A stretch of 34,882 nt of DNA, from positions 1-34,882 of the forward strand of contig JAMOMH010000139.1 in NCBI GenBank assembly GCA_027068675.1. Reading direction: 5' to 3'. Both the position numbers and the translations under genes were made by a program. This DNA is from Sedimenticola sp. Its GTDB lineage: Bacteria > Pseudomonadota > Gammaproteobacteria > Chromatiales > Chromatiaceae. The notes under the pieces are model-generated. The model made no database searches. It was not told where the DNA came from and saw only the letters and a list, made by a program, of their open reading frames with translations. Below, one piece after another: positions 8,562 to 18,100 of this stretch (within the stretch, counting starts at the first letter, position 1; each line of letters opens with the position of its first letter).

Positions 8562-10526
8562 TTAACTCTTTTCTGTAAGACGTTTTTGATTCTCAACTCT
8601 TCTATCATCTTTATCTCCATGATGCAGCTGGAACTCAAGCTGTACTCGTGTCCCTCCCTCGCTACGGCGAGCGATTTTAACCTCGCCGCCTAGCCCTTGA
8701 GCACGCTCAGACATGATGGCCAGCCCATAATGGTTGACCCGCTCAGCCTTATCACAAATACCGATACCATCATCATCAATGGTGACAGATATCCTATTTT
8801 GCTTGGTATAAAAATTGAGATTGACTTGGGCTGATGTTGCCTCTGAATGGCGTACAACATTGGAGAGTGCTTCACGTACCACATGGAGAATATGGATCTC
8901 TTCACTGGCATCGATAATATATTTATCGAGACGGTTGTGGAGAGTGATATTGATACCACTATTGTTGGCAAACTCTTTAACGGTATCACTCAAAGCAGTG
9001 CTTAGGCCGCCGCCATCCATCTTCAGGCGGAAGGTGGTGAGCAGCTCACGCAGCTGTAGGTAGGCGCTGTTGGTGCCCCCTTTCATATCGTCGATGATGG
9101 GCTTGATCTTCTCATGGCCATCGGGTTGCGTGAGAGTGACCTTGAGGCGGGTGATCTGAATTTTTAGATATGAGAGTGATTGTGCGAGTGAATCGTGCAG
9201 TTCACGGGCAATAACGCTACGCTCCTCCAGAAGCATGAGTCGTCGTCCCTCGTTGGTACGCTGTGATATATCAATAGCCACACCAATATGGTTGGCGACC
9301 GCCTCAAGCAGACGTTTTTGCCACGATTGAAGCTCCATTCCTTGGGGGATTTCAGTTAAGAGAACGCCGTAGTGTTGGTCTTGATGCAGAATGGGTGTTG
9401 AGTGAACACGTAGGATATCTGTCGGGCTTCTCTTTACTTGAACCCAGTGGCTACGGTGGCCGTTGCCAAAACAGGCGATACAGTTGGAAGGGTTGCAGAT
9501 ATCAGGAACATCTTCTTCAGGTGACCGAGTTGTGGCCATACGGAAGGCGTGCTCTGGGTCACGCCCAGTCAGGCAGATAGTGCCGGGGCCAACATCAAGT
9601 AGATCCTTAATATCAACGAGCAGCTTATTGTAGGTCTCATCTGAAATTGGTGCGGCGTTGAGTGTTTTGGTGGTCTTATAGAGCAGCTCAAGTGAGCGAT
9701 TACTACGCTCTAGGTCAGAGGTTTTCTCTTTTACCCGTGCTTCAAGATCGGTATACATCTTAGAGAGATCGCTCGCCATCTCATTAAATGCCGTACCCAA
9801 TTGGCCTAACTCATCATCAGCGGTATAGGGTGTGCGCTTTGAGAAATCACCGTGGCGTGTGCGTTCTGCACAGTTGAGCAGATCATAGAGTGGTGTCTGT
9901 ACCCGTGTCTTCATTAGATACATCACTGTAAATGCGATAAATAAAGTGAGAAAGAGCGAGATGATATGGATTAGTCGTAACAGACGGATTTTAGATTCAG
10001 CTTCATGCTCTAGCAGTTTCACCATTCGGTCTATTTTCACGACAAACAGATCAACAATTTCCAGGTAGTGCTCCCGAGCGGTTTCATTGTTTAAGATAGG
10101 GGGAGGCTCTTGCAAATGAGAGGGGTTGGTAGCCTCAAGAAGGCTCGTCAGCAGAGGTTTGATGATATTGAACCACTCCTGATTGACTAGCGAATAGGCG
10201 TGGCTGGGAGGGTGTGACAAGTTGTCAGAGAGCACACTAGTGAGCCTTGAGTGGGTGAGGCGATTCTCAAACTCATCAACTAAATCATGAGACTCCTGCC
10301 ACTGCTCTTGGCTCCCCATCTGGCGATTTGGACGCTCTGCAAGGCTACTGGCGATACGGTAAGACTGCATACGCAACGAGCCAGCTTGATTGATTGCTGT
10401 CGCAACACCTTGAGACATCTCTGCAATAACCACTGAACTGGCCATACTGACAAATGCCAATGTAGTGATGGTTGCCATGGCAATGCCAAGATGTAGTAGG
10501 AGAGATGTTTTTGATAATTGGGCCAT
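8562..10526 (-). CDS. narX: Nitrate/nitrite sensor histidine kinase NarX
   Basis: A 654-residue inner-membrane sensor kinase. TM1 at about 10-35 is followed by the periplasmic P-box-like segment INQAGSLRMQSYRIASSL (about 45-62), the nitrate-binding signature of NarX/NarQ. TM2 lies near 183-205, then a HAMP domain. A central GAF-like region contains the cysteine cluster CNPSNCIAC, as in the NarX central module. The HisKA_3 H-box reads ARELHDSLAQSLSY, the N-box REALSNVVRHSEA and the G-box DDDGIGI. Divergent from narK1 across a 300-base control region, and followed by narL. Confidence 0.93.
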   Translation of the reverse strand: MAQLSKTSLLLHLGIAMATITTLAFVSMASSVVIAEMSQGVATAINQAGSLRMQSYRIASSLAERPNRQMGSQEQWQESHDLVDEFENRLTHSRLTSVLSDNLSHPPSHAYSLVNQEWFNIIKPLLTSLLEATNPSHLQEPPPILNNETAREHYLEIVDLFVVKIDRMVKLLEHEAESKIRLLRLIHIISLFLTLFIAFTVMYLMKTRVQTPLYDLLNCAERTRHGDFSKRTPYTADDELGQLGTAFNEMASDLSKMYTDLEARVKEKTSDLERSNRSLELLYKTTKTLNAAPISDETYNKLLVDIKDLLDVGPGTICLTGRDPEHAFRMATTRSPEEDVPDICNPSNCIACFGNGHRSHWVQVKRSPTDILRVHSTPILHQDQHYGVLLTEIPQGMELQSWQKRLLEAVANHIGVAIDISQRTNEGRRLMLLEERSVIARELHDSLAQSLSYLKIQITRLKVTLTQPDGHEKIKPIIDDMKGGTNSAYLQLRELLTTFRLKMDGGGLSTALSDTVKEFANNSGINITLHNRLDKYIIDASEEIHILHVVREALSNVVRHSEATSAQVNLNFYTKQNRISVTIDDDGIGICDKAERVNHYGLAIMSERAQGLGGEVKIARRSEGGTRVQLEFQLHHGDKDDRRVENQKRLTEKS

Positions 10527-10826
10527 AGTGCAATTGTACCGTTGCAGAGGGAAGGTGATCCGTGCATACCTCTATATTGTTTGTAGTGTGTTTATAGGGT
10601 TTTAAATTAATCATGATTTAAGAAAAAAAACAAATGAATACATGAAGATAAGTATGCCTTGATAACTACTCACAAGGGGGTAACTGCACCTTTTTAATAG
10701 GGTATTCCCTTACCTTTATGCGTTGATTTAGGCAGTGTGAGTCGGTTAAGTTTCAATGCAGTCATTAATTAAAACGCTTTGTTTTGGTTGATGAATACTC
10801 ATAATTAAAAACTGAGGGGGAGTGAA
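10527..10826. promoter_or_regulatory. narX-narK1 divergent control region with NarL- and FNR-like sites
   Basis: This 300-base gap between two divergent genes holds several candidate sites. ATAAGTA at 10648-10654 and TACTCAT at 10796-10802 match the NarL heptamer TACYYMT exactly (first on the minus strand, second on the plus). TTGAT-N4-ACTCA occurs twice, at 10659-10672 and 10788-10801. Its left half equals the FNR half-site, while the right half departs from ATCAA. An AT-rich inverted repeat TTAAAT/ATTTAA lies at 10602-10621. Transcription starts were not located. Control by NarL and an FNR-type regulator is inferred from these matches and the flanking genes. Confidence 0.45.
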
Positions 10827-12089
10827 ATGCCAAGCCATCGTACTAAACAGCTTTCGGTGCTGACGATGAACACCGTGGGTTTTACCGCATGTTTTGCTGT
10901 GTGGGTGATGTTTTCCATCATCGGCATTCCGATTAAAACAGGTCTGAGTCTCTCTGATACGCAGTTCGGTATTTTAGCGGCTACGCCTATCCTAACAGGC
11001 TCTATACTACGTCTGCCGCTCGGTATGATGACTGATAAATTTGGTGGGCGTCCGGTCTTTTTCTGGCTAATGGCGGCCATTATCATTCCGCTATTTCTGA
11101 TCTCTAAGGCTACAGAGTACTGGCAGTTCATTATTTTAGGTCTGTTTGTAGGCGTGGCGGGTGCATCATTTTCAGTGGGTATCGCCTATACCGCACGTTG
11201 GTTCACAAAAGAGACCTCAGGTTTTGCCATGGGTATCTTTGGTGCGGGTAATGCGGGTGCGGCATTGACCAAATTTGTTGCCCCCTCCATTGTGGTCACA
11301 TTAGGTTGGGAGATGGTGCCGGTTATCTATGCGATTGGCATGACCGTTATCTGTATCCTCTTCTGGTTCTTTACCTACTCTGATCCTGATCATTTGGTTG
11401 CAGAAAGTGTCAGTGTTAGTGATCAGCTAAAAGTGCTAAATGACCCTAAACTGTGGAAGTATTGCCAATATTATTCACTTGTATTTGGTGGGTTTGTTGC
11501 ACTCTCACTCTGGATGACAAAATACTACATGAGTGTCTACGGCCATGAAATTCAGACAGCTGCACTCCTGGCAGCCATCTTTGTTCTGCCGTCTGGTATT
11601 ATTCGTGCGCTGGGTGGTTGGATGTCTGATAAATGGGGTGCTCACCAAGTCACCTTCTGGGTGATGTGGGTTAGCTTAGGCTCTCTTTTTGTGATGTCTT
11701 TGCCCTCATCTGAGCTGCTGCTTCATACCAATGCTGAAGATATATCAATGCATGTTGGCGTCAATGAGTGGGTCTTCACCTTTTTGCTCTTTGTGGTGGG
11801 TATTGCCTGGGGGTTTGGTAAGGCCTCAGTTTTCAAATACCTCTCAGACGAGTATAAAGACAATATGGGTGCCGTCTCAGGTATCGTAGGTCTGGCGGGT
11901 GGTTTGGGTGGTTTTACCCTACCTATCCTGTTCGGTATTTTGATGGATGCAACGGGTGTTGCTTCAACAGCATTTATGCTGCTGTTTGGTGTTACCTTGG
12001 TTTCACTGATGTGGATGCAATATTCAGATGAGCGTCGTCTAGATAGAGATCACAGAGAGGGTTCGTCAGCAGTAGATCCGCTAGGGTGA
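10827..12089 (+). CDS. narK: Nitrate/nitrite MFS transporter, NarK1 type
   Basis: A 420-residue major facilitator protein with about 12 membrane segments. It carries the nitrate/nitrite porter signature around TM5 (MGIFGAGNAGAALTKF), with an Arg in TM2 (GSILRLPLG) and another in the TM8 region (SGIIRALGGW), the substrate-binding pair of NarK proteins. The loop DKFGGR after TM2 is the MFS motif. This shorter group is generally held to be a proton-nitrate symporter, in contrast to the NarK2 antiporter group. An excellent ribosome site, AGGGGGAG, precedes the ATG. It is transcribed away from narX and ends at a strong terminator, so it is probably its own transcription unit. Confidence 0.92.
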   Translation: MPSHRTKQLSVLTMNTVGFTACFAVWVMFSIIGIPIKTGLSLSDTQFGILAATPILTGSILRLPLGMMTDKFGGRPVFFWLMAAIIIPLFLISKATEYWQFIILGLFVGVAGASFSVGIAYTARWFTKETSGFAMGIFGAGNAGAALTKFVAPSIVVTLGWEMVPVIYAIGMTVICILFWFFTYSDPDHLVAESVSVSDQLKVLNDPKLWKYCQYYSLVFGGFVALSLWMTKYYMSVYGHEIQTAALLAAIFVLPSGIIRALGGWMSDKWGAHQVTFWVMWVSLGSLFVMSLPSSELLLHTNAEDISMHVGVNEWVFTFLLFVVGIAWGFGKASVFKYLSDEYKDNMGAVSGIVGLAGGLGGFTLPILFGILMDATGVASTAFMLLFGVTLVSLMWMQYSDERRLDRDHREGSSAVDPLG

Positions 12090-12112
12090 CCTGCTAATAG
12101 TTTGAAGAAGGA

Positions 12113-12139
12113 AGGGCACGCTTGCGTGCCCTTTTTTTT
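12113..12139 (+). terminator. Rho-independent terminator after narK1
   Basis: AGGGCACGC at 12113-12121 pairs perfectly with GCGTGCCCT at 12124-12132 and runs into a T-run to 12139. It ends the narK1 transcript. Confidence 0.9.
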
Positions 12140-12432
12140 ATCTATTTTTCGATAGTGTCGCTACTTCGTGATACATTTTTGGATCTCCTTATCCAAAAAT
12201 GACTCGCTTACCCGACTGCTGTTTCCTTTTGTCCCAGCCGTCCTGAGTATGCTACGTTTTCGCACATCTTTGCTCGCTACCGTTCCTTCGTACTCAAGAT
12301 AGCTACCGCAATGACTTTACGGCGATGATTGTCGCTCTGCATTTCTACGTCGATCGCTCTTGCTGGCGATGGCACAGGCAGGTAGGCCAATGCATCAGTA
12401 GGGGGCAGTATGGCCTGCTCTGATGATTACCG
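12140..12432. repeat. Gene-free stretch with a perfect 11-bp inverted repeat
   Basis: No convincing gene lies here. CATTTTTGGAT at 12174-12184 and its exact complement ATCCAAAAATG at 12191-12201 form an 11-pair hairpin with loop CTCCTT. Further right are weaker repeats: an imperfect pair around GAGTATG (about 12247) and CGTACTC (about 12290), and AATGACTTT (12310) mirrored by AAAGTCATT inside the end of the next gene (about 12441). The base composition and the stop-rich frames suggest a relict or non-coding element rather than a protein gene. Confidence 0.45.
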
Positions 12433-12693
12433 CTATTGCAAAGTCATTTGAGCTTTGACTTTGTCGATCATCACGTCACAGCATCCCTCTATCTCCAGAG
12501 TCAGACTATCTAATGAGTCACCTGTACACACAAAACGTGCTGCCTTCTTGTGCTCTTGACATACCAAGTCCCCAACTTGAGAGACGATAGATTCCACGAT
12601 GTTATGGATTATTTCCGCCTCAACGGGATCTTCTATATTACTGGGATCGATGGTACGACCGTCGATTTCGAATGCAAACCCTATATCTGACAT
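12433..12693 (-). CDS. Small hypothetical protein, 86 residues
   Basis: An acidic small protein starting MSDIGFAFEIDGRTIDP, with four cysteines (in LVCQEH, FVCTGD and EGCCDV). No signal peptide or membrane segment is present, so it is probably cytoplasmic. I do not recognise the family. A good ribosome site, GAGGA seven bases before the ATG, and an even, non-repetitive composition support it as a real gene. It lies alone on the minus strand between narK1 and narK2. The neighbourhood does not prove a link to nitrate metabolism. Confidence 0.6.
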   Translation of the reverse strand: MSDIGFAFEIDGRTIDPSNIEDPVEAEIIHNIVESIVSQVGDLVCQEHKKAARFVCTGDSLDSLTLEIEGCCDVMIDKVKAQMTLQ

Positions 12694-13249
12694 TTATTTA
12701 TCCTCAATATTAAATCAGTGGAGATAGCTTGATTGTTAGACGTGATTATATCTGAATGTTACTAGTCTGGATATTTCATCTGAGCCCCGATGATTGTGCT
12801 GAGATTGTTATCAGAGGCAAATTTCCAATATTTACATCAGAATCTCTTATGGTTTTCACTATCGATACTCAATGCTCCACAAGCGGCTGGAGTGAGGGTA
12901 TTCAAATAATGGTGTAACTGGTTAATTTTACCCTCCCGCTGCTTTTATCTTAAATTTCCAAAATGGTATAGCTCCATTAGAGGCTTATATCATGAAGCAA
13001 GTTAGTGCGGAGGCATTAAAAATGATTAACAGCCAGAAAAGATAAAACCAATAAAAATGGTTGGAAATTACTGCTAATAAATTAGAAAAAAATGTAGCTG
13101 GATTTAGTGGAAAAATAGCGATTTAGTAGGGATACCAACAAAGATATAAATATCTATTGGTAGTGGGCATTTATATTTTTATTGTGGCAGTTATTACTTA
13201 ATTAACAAAGGTTTGCATTATGTCCTCCCTGTACCACAAAGGGGGTATT
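12694..13249. other. AT-rich gene-free region upstream of narK2
   Basis: About 555 bases of unusually AT-rich sequence with no supported gene. It contains the perfect inverted repeat AGATAT-AA-ATATCT at 13142-13155, small inverted pairs such as AACCA/TGGTT near 13049-13065, and a 17-codon ORF starting at 12992 that is probably chance. The promoter of the narK2-narGHJI unit should lie here or just downstream. I found no exact FNR box (TTGAT-N4-ATCAA) and no exact NarL heptamer in it. Confidence 0.4.
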
Positions 13250-13486
13250 ATGCTTCTATTTGGTGGTTTGGGCGTTATTGTATTCTGCCTCTGTTCATGG
13301 TCTTTTAGGGTGCCGCTACGTTTAGTGGCAGGAAGAAACGGTGAGTTAGGAAGTTGTAAGGTGGTTATGTGTACAACTCTGGTGAATTTTAGAGATGACG
13401 CATTACCCTTAAAAACAATCCAAAATTTAGTTTCGAATTGTAATCGTATAAATGAAGGGGAAGTTTATAATGTCAGATATCACTAA
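13250..13486 (+). CDS. Possible small membrane protein upstream of narK2 (doubtful)
   Basis: An ORF of 78 codons (88 if read from an ATG at 13220). It begins MLLFGGLGVIVFCLCSWSF, a single hydrophobic segment, followed by a basic then mixed soluble part with three more cysteines. GGGGG stands four bases before the ATG. Its end overlaps the narK2 start by 17 bases, so it could be translated in a coupled fashion with narK2. Nothing in the protein is recognisable and it may be a chance ORF in leader RNA. I include it because the position and ribosome site are suggestive. Confidence 0.3.
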   Translation: MLLFGGLGVIVFCLCSWSFRVPLRLVAGRNGELGSCKVVMCTTLVNFRDDALPLKTIQNLVSNCNRINEGEVYNVRYH

Positions 13487-15077
13487 ATGGGATCCGGAGG
13501 ATCAGGCGTTTTGGGAGAGCGAAGGTAAGAAAATCGCTAACCGAAATCTCTGGATCTCAATTCCCAGCCTACTCTGCGGATTCGCAGTTTGGCTCTACTG
13601 GGGAATTATTACTGTACAGATGCTAAACCTTGGGTTTCCATTTGCGAAATCTGAGCTCTTTACATTGATGGCAATCGCAGGTTTTACCGGCGCTACTCTG
13701 CGTATCCCAAGTAGTTTCTTTATCCGAATTGCAGGTGGTCGTAACACTATCTTTTTTACGACCGCTCTTCTTATGTTGCCAGCTGCGGGTGCCGGTATTG
13801 CACTGAGCAACCCTGACACACCACTCTGGACATTCCAAATTCTGGCTTTTCTCTCTGGTTTTGGTGGTGGTAACTTCGCCTCTTCAATGTCCAATATCAG
13901 CTTCTTCTTTCCTAAGCGCCAGCAAGGCTTGGCGCTGGGCCTGAATGCGGGGCTGGGTAATGCGGGTGTAACCACCATGCAAATCCTGGTGCCACTGGTA
14001 ATGACCTTTGGGCTGTTTGGTGGTGACCCACTGACACTTCAGGCTACTTCAGGTACTTTGATTGGTAAGATTCCAGCAGGAACCGAGACCTATATCCAAA
14101 ATGCAGGATTTGTTTGGTTGTTGTTTTTAATTCCGCTGGCTTTTGCTGCTTGGTTTGGTATGAACAATCTACGTACTGAGCATGTATCACCTAATATTGG
14201 TTCACCTGTTGGTGCCTTCTCTAAGATTGCCGGTATGCTGGTTATTGGTTTTATTGGTGCGGCAACGGGTCTCTTCGTTATCCTGCCTGCTCCGATTGGC
14301 CTGGGTGCGCCAAGTTGGGCTAAGTGGCCAGTTATCGCCTTTGTACTCTTCTTTGTTGTCTTTATGATGAAGTTGATCCCCGGTGAGATTAAACCGAACC
14401 TGCAACGCCAATTTAAAATCTTTGAGCATAAACATACTTGGATCATGAGTGTCATCTACATCATGACCTTTGGTAGTTTCATCGGTTACGCTGCTGGTTT
14501 TCCACTCTCAATCAAAGTTGTCTTTGGTTTCCAACATCTCCAGGATGCTGCAGGCGTATGGGATCACTCTCAAAAGAACCCCAACGGCCCGTCAGCACTG
14601 ATGTATGCCTGGATGGGGCCTTTCATTGGTGCCTTCATTCGTCCGTTGGGTGGTTGGGTTGCCGATAAGATTGGTGGTGCTAAAGTAACTCAATATGTTG
14701 CTATTACCATGATCGGTAGTGCGCTGGGTGTGGCTTACTTCATGAAAGCCGCTTACGCCTCTGCGACGCCAGAAGAGTTCTTCTGGCCTTTCTTCCTCCT
14801 ATTCCTGATTCTGTTTGCTGCTACTGGTATTGGTAACGGTTCTACCTTTCGTACTATCGCAATGGTCTTCGACAAAGAGCAGGCTGGTCCTGTGCTGGGT
14901 TGGACCTCTGCTGTTGCTGCTTACGGTGCTTTTATTATTCCTAAAGTGTTTGGTGAGCAGATTAAAGCCACCACGCCTGAAAATGCGCTTTATGGATTTG
15001 CAGTGTTCTACTTTGTCTGTTTGCTTTTGAACTGGTGGTTTTACCTCGGTCCTAAACGTGAATATGACAATCCTTAA
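13470..15077 (+). CDS. narK2: Nitrate/nitrite MFS antiporter, NarK2 type
   Basis: A 535-residue MFS protein with about 12 to 14 membrane segments. It shows both long nitrate-porter signatures: GGGNFASSMSNISFFFPKR with GLNAGLGNAGV after it (about 139-171), and GIGNGSTFRTIAMVF in the second half. It has the longer loops and N-terminal extension of the NarK2 group, thought to exchange nitrate for nitrite. The start at 13470 is set by AAGGGGAAG seven bases upstream; a longer in-frame version from 13452 has no ribosome site. It leads the operon narK2-narGHJI, separated from narG by 94 bases that contain a strong hairpin. Confidence 0.93.
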   Translation: MSDITKWDPEDQAFWESEGKKIANRNLWISIPSLLCGFAVWLYWGIITVQMLNLGFPFAKSELFTLMAIAGFTGATLRIPSSFFIRIAGGRNTIFFTTALLMLPAAGAGIALSNPDTPLWTFQILAFLSGFGGGNFASSMSNISFFFPKRQQGLALGLNAGLGNAGVTTMQILVPLVMTFGLFGGDPLTLQATSGTLIGKIPAGTETYIQNAGFVWLLFLIPLAFAAWFGMNNLRTEHVSPNIGSPVGAFSKIAGMLVIGFIGAATGLFVILPAPIGLGAPSWAKWPVIAFVLFFVVFMMKLIPGEIKPNLQRQFKIFEHKHTWIMSVIYIMTFGSFIGYAAGFPLSIKVVFGFQHLQDAAGVWDHSQKNPNGPSALMYAWMGPFIGAFIRPLGGWVADKIGGAKVTQYVAITMIGSALGVAYFMKAAYASATPEEFFWPFFLLFLILFAATGIGNGSTFRTIAMVFDKEQAGPVLGWTSAVAAYGAFIIPKVFGEQIKATTPENALYGFAVFYFVCLLLNWWFYLGPKREYDNP

Positions 15078-15094
15078 ACTTTAGTAAACCTTGT

Positions 15095-15126
15095 GTTGCC
15101 CTCCCTATGTGAATGGGGAGGGCAAC
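15095..15126 (+). other. Intercistronic hairpin between narK2 and narG
   Basis: GTTGCCCTCCC at 15095-15105 pairs perfectly with GGGAGGGCAAC at 15116-15126 (11 pairs, 10-base loop). No U-tract follows, so it is more likely an RNA processing or stability element than a full terminator. Confidence 0.7.
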
Positions 15127-15171
15127 GCTTTCTCAACCTTTATGAGTTGTTAGTTCGGAGATGAATTTACC

Positions 15172-18100
15172 ATGAGCCATTTACTCGACCGACTAAAATA
15201 CTTCTCACACACACACGAGACTTTTTCTAATGGCCACGGCATCGTGACCAATGAGGATCGTAAGTGGGAAGATAGTTATCGTAACCGCTGGCGTTTTGAC
15301 AAGATCGTCCGCTCCACCCACGGTGTAAATTGTACCGGTGGTTGTAGCTGGAAAATTCACGTCAAAAACGGCATGGTTGCATTTGAGATGCAACAAACCG
15401 ATTATCCGGAGACCCGTCCGGATTTGCCCAACCATGAACCGCGTGGCTGTCAACGTGGCGCCAGCTTCTCCTGGTACCTCTACAGTCCACACCGTATCAA
15501 ATACCCGATGGTTCGCGGTCGCCTGCTGGAGCTTTATCGCGCAGAACGTGCCAACAAAGACCCTGTTGAAGCGTGGGGAGCGATTCAAACCAATCCTGAA
15601 AAACGTGTCTCGTACACCGGTGTACGAGGCCTCGGCGGCTTCGTACGTGGCAATTGGGATGAAGTGAAGGAGATGATTGCAGCGGCCAATATCTACACCG
15701 CTAAAACCCACGGTCCCGACCGTATCTTTGGCTTCTCGCCCATTCCAGCGATGTCAATGCTCTCTTATGCTGCAGGTTCACGTTACCTCTCCCTGATCGG
15801 TGCTGCTTGTGGTTCGTTCTACGACTGGTACTGCGACCTTCCTGTTGCTTCACCGCAGGTTTGGGGCGAGCAGACCGACGTACCTGAGTCGGCCGACTGG
15901 TATAACTCCACCTACCTAATCGTCTGTGGTGCTAACCTGCCGATGACGCGTACCCCAGATGCTCACTTCGCTATCGAAACACGCTACAAAGGAACCAAGG
16001 TTGTCTCCATGGCTCCTGACTATGCAGAGTATGTGAAGTTTGCTGATCTCTGGATGCCTGTTAAGCAGGGTACTGATGCTGCTGCATTTATGGCGATGGG
16101 TCATGTGGCTCTCAAGGAGTTCCATGTCGAGAAGGAAGATCCCTATTTCAACGAGTATGTCCGCAAATACACCGACATGCCGATCCAGGTCACCCTGCGC
16201 AAGCATGGTGATCACTATGTTAGTGATCGTTGCCTACGCGCCTCTGATTTTGACAAAGGACTTGGTGAGAAAAACAATCCTGAGTGGAAGACTATTGTTT
16301 TCGATGAAAAGTCCAAGAACTTTGTTGCGCCTAATGGTTCGATCGGTTTTCGCTGGGGCGAGGATGGACGCTGGAATCTGCTAGCACGCAATGGTAAAAA
16401 TACAAAGAATGCGATTGAGGCTGAACTGACCTGTGTCGGTAAGTCGGATGATGTGGTTTCGGTTGCCTTCCCTCACTTCACCCCAGGTGAAGATGATCTG
16501 CTGATTCGCAACATCCCGGTACGTAAGGTGAAGACCGTTGATGGTGAGGTTCTGGTGACCAGTGTCTACGACCTGATGGTCGCTCAGTACGGTATCGACC
16601 GTGGCCTTGGCGACAATATCGCTACCAGTTATGACGATGCTAGTGTGCCTTACACTCCGGCCTGGGCTGAGAAAGTGACCGGCGTGAAGCAGGCCGATCT
16701 TATCCTCACCGGTCGTGAATTTGCCGATAACGCCTCCAAGACCAAAGGTAAATCAATGGTCATCCTCGGTGCGGCGATCAACCACTGGTACCACAACGAC
16801 ATGAACTACCGCGGCATTATGAACCTGCTGCATATGTGTGGTTGTGTTGGCCAGTCGGGTGGTGGTTGGGCTCACTATGTGGGTCAGGAAAAACTACGTC
16901 CGCAGGCAGGCTGGGCACCCATCGCCTTTGCGTTGGATTGGATGCGTCCACCACGCCACATGGCCTCTACCACCTATTGGTACTTCCATACCGATCAGTG
17001 GCGCTATGAACGTGTAACTGCTGACTCACTGTTGGCACCTACCGCCAAGGGCAAGTATAAGGGCTACACGATGGCTGACTACAATGTCGTCGCTCAGCGC
17101 CTCGGCTGGATGCCTTCTGCACCGCACTTTAACCAGAACCCGATCGACATTGTCAAAGATGCTGAAGCGGCAGGTGCTACCGATGAGGCTGGCGTCGCCA
17201 AACACATGATTGGAAGGCTTAAGAGTGGTGATCTCGCCTTTGCATATGAAGATATCGATGCACCAGAGAACCATCCGCGTAATCTCTTTGTCTGGCGTTC
17301 CAACCTGATCGGTTGTTCGGCCAAGGGGCATGAGTACTTCCTGAAACATCTTCTGGGTGCGCAGAATGGCGTAATGTCAGAGGGTGTTGAAGGAGCAGCC
17401 TGTAAAGAAGTTAAGTGGCATGAGAAAGCGCCTACTGGCAAGCTTGATCTGATGGTTGACATCAACTTCCGCTTGAACTCTACCGGCGCCCACTCGGATA
17501 TTATTCTGCCGACCGCTACCTGGTATGAGAAAAACGACCTTAACACAACCGATATGCACCCCTTCATTCACCCTCTATCCGAGGCGGTGGATCCGGCATG
17601 GGAGGCGAAGTCGGACTGGAATATCTTCAAGGAGCTGGCAGAGACCTTCTCAAAACTATCTGAGACGCATCTACCAGGCGTGACTAAGGATGTTGTTGCG
17701 TTGCCTATGCAGCACGATAGTGCACAGGCGATGGCGCAGCCTTTTGGCCAGGTTCACGACTGGAAGAAAGGTGACTGTGAGCCGATTCCTGGCAAGACCC
17801 TGCCGCTGCTCAAGGTGGTTGAACGCACCTATGCAGACACCTACAAGAAGTTCATCGCTCTCGGTCCGCTGTTAGAGAAGCTTGGCAACACCATCAAGGG
17901 TATTGAGTGGGATACCAAGGATGAGTATGAGCAGCTCAAGCACCACAATGGCACCATCAAGCTTGAGGGTGTCAGCCAAGGGATGCCTTCACTCGAGGAT
18001 GTGGTTCACGCCTGTGATGCCGTCATGCGTCTCGCTCCAGAGACCTGTGGTGAAGTGGCGCACAAAGCGTGGAAGGCACAGGGTAAGAAGACTGGTATCG

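Noticed and set aside
8516-8638. Extension of NarL to 258 residues
   Set aside because: Overlaps the narX end and adds a non-receiver tail; the ATG at 8515 has AGAAGG and gives the family length.
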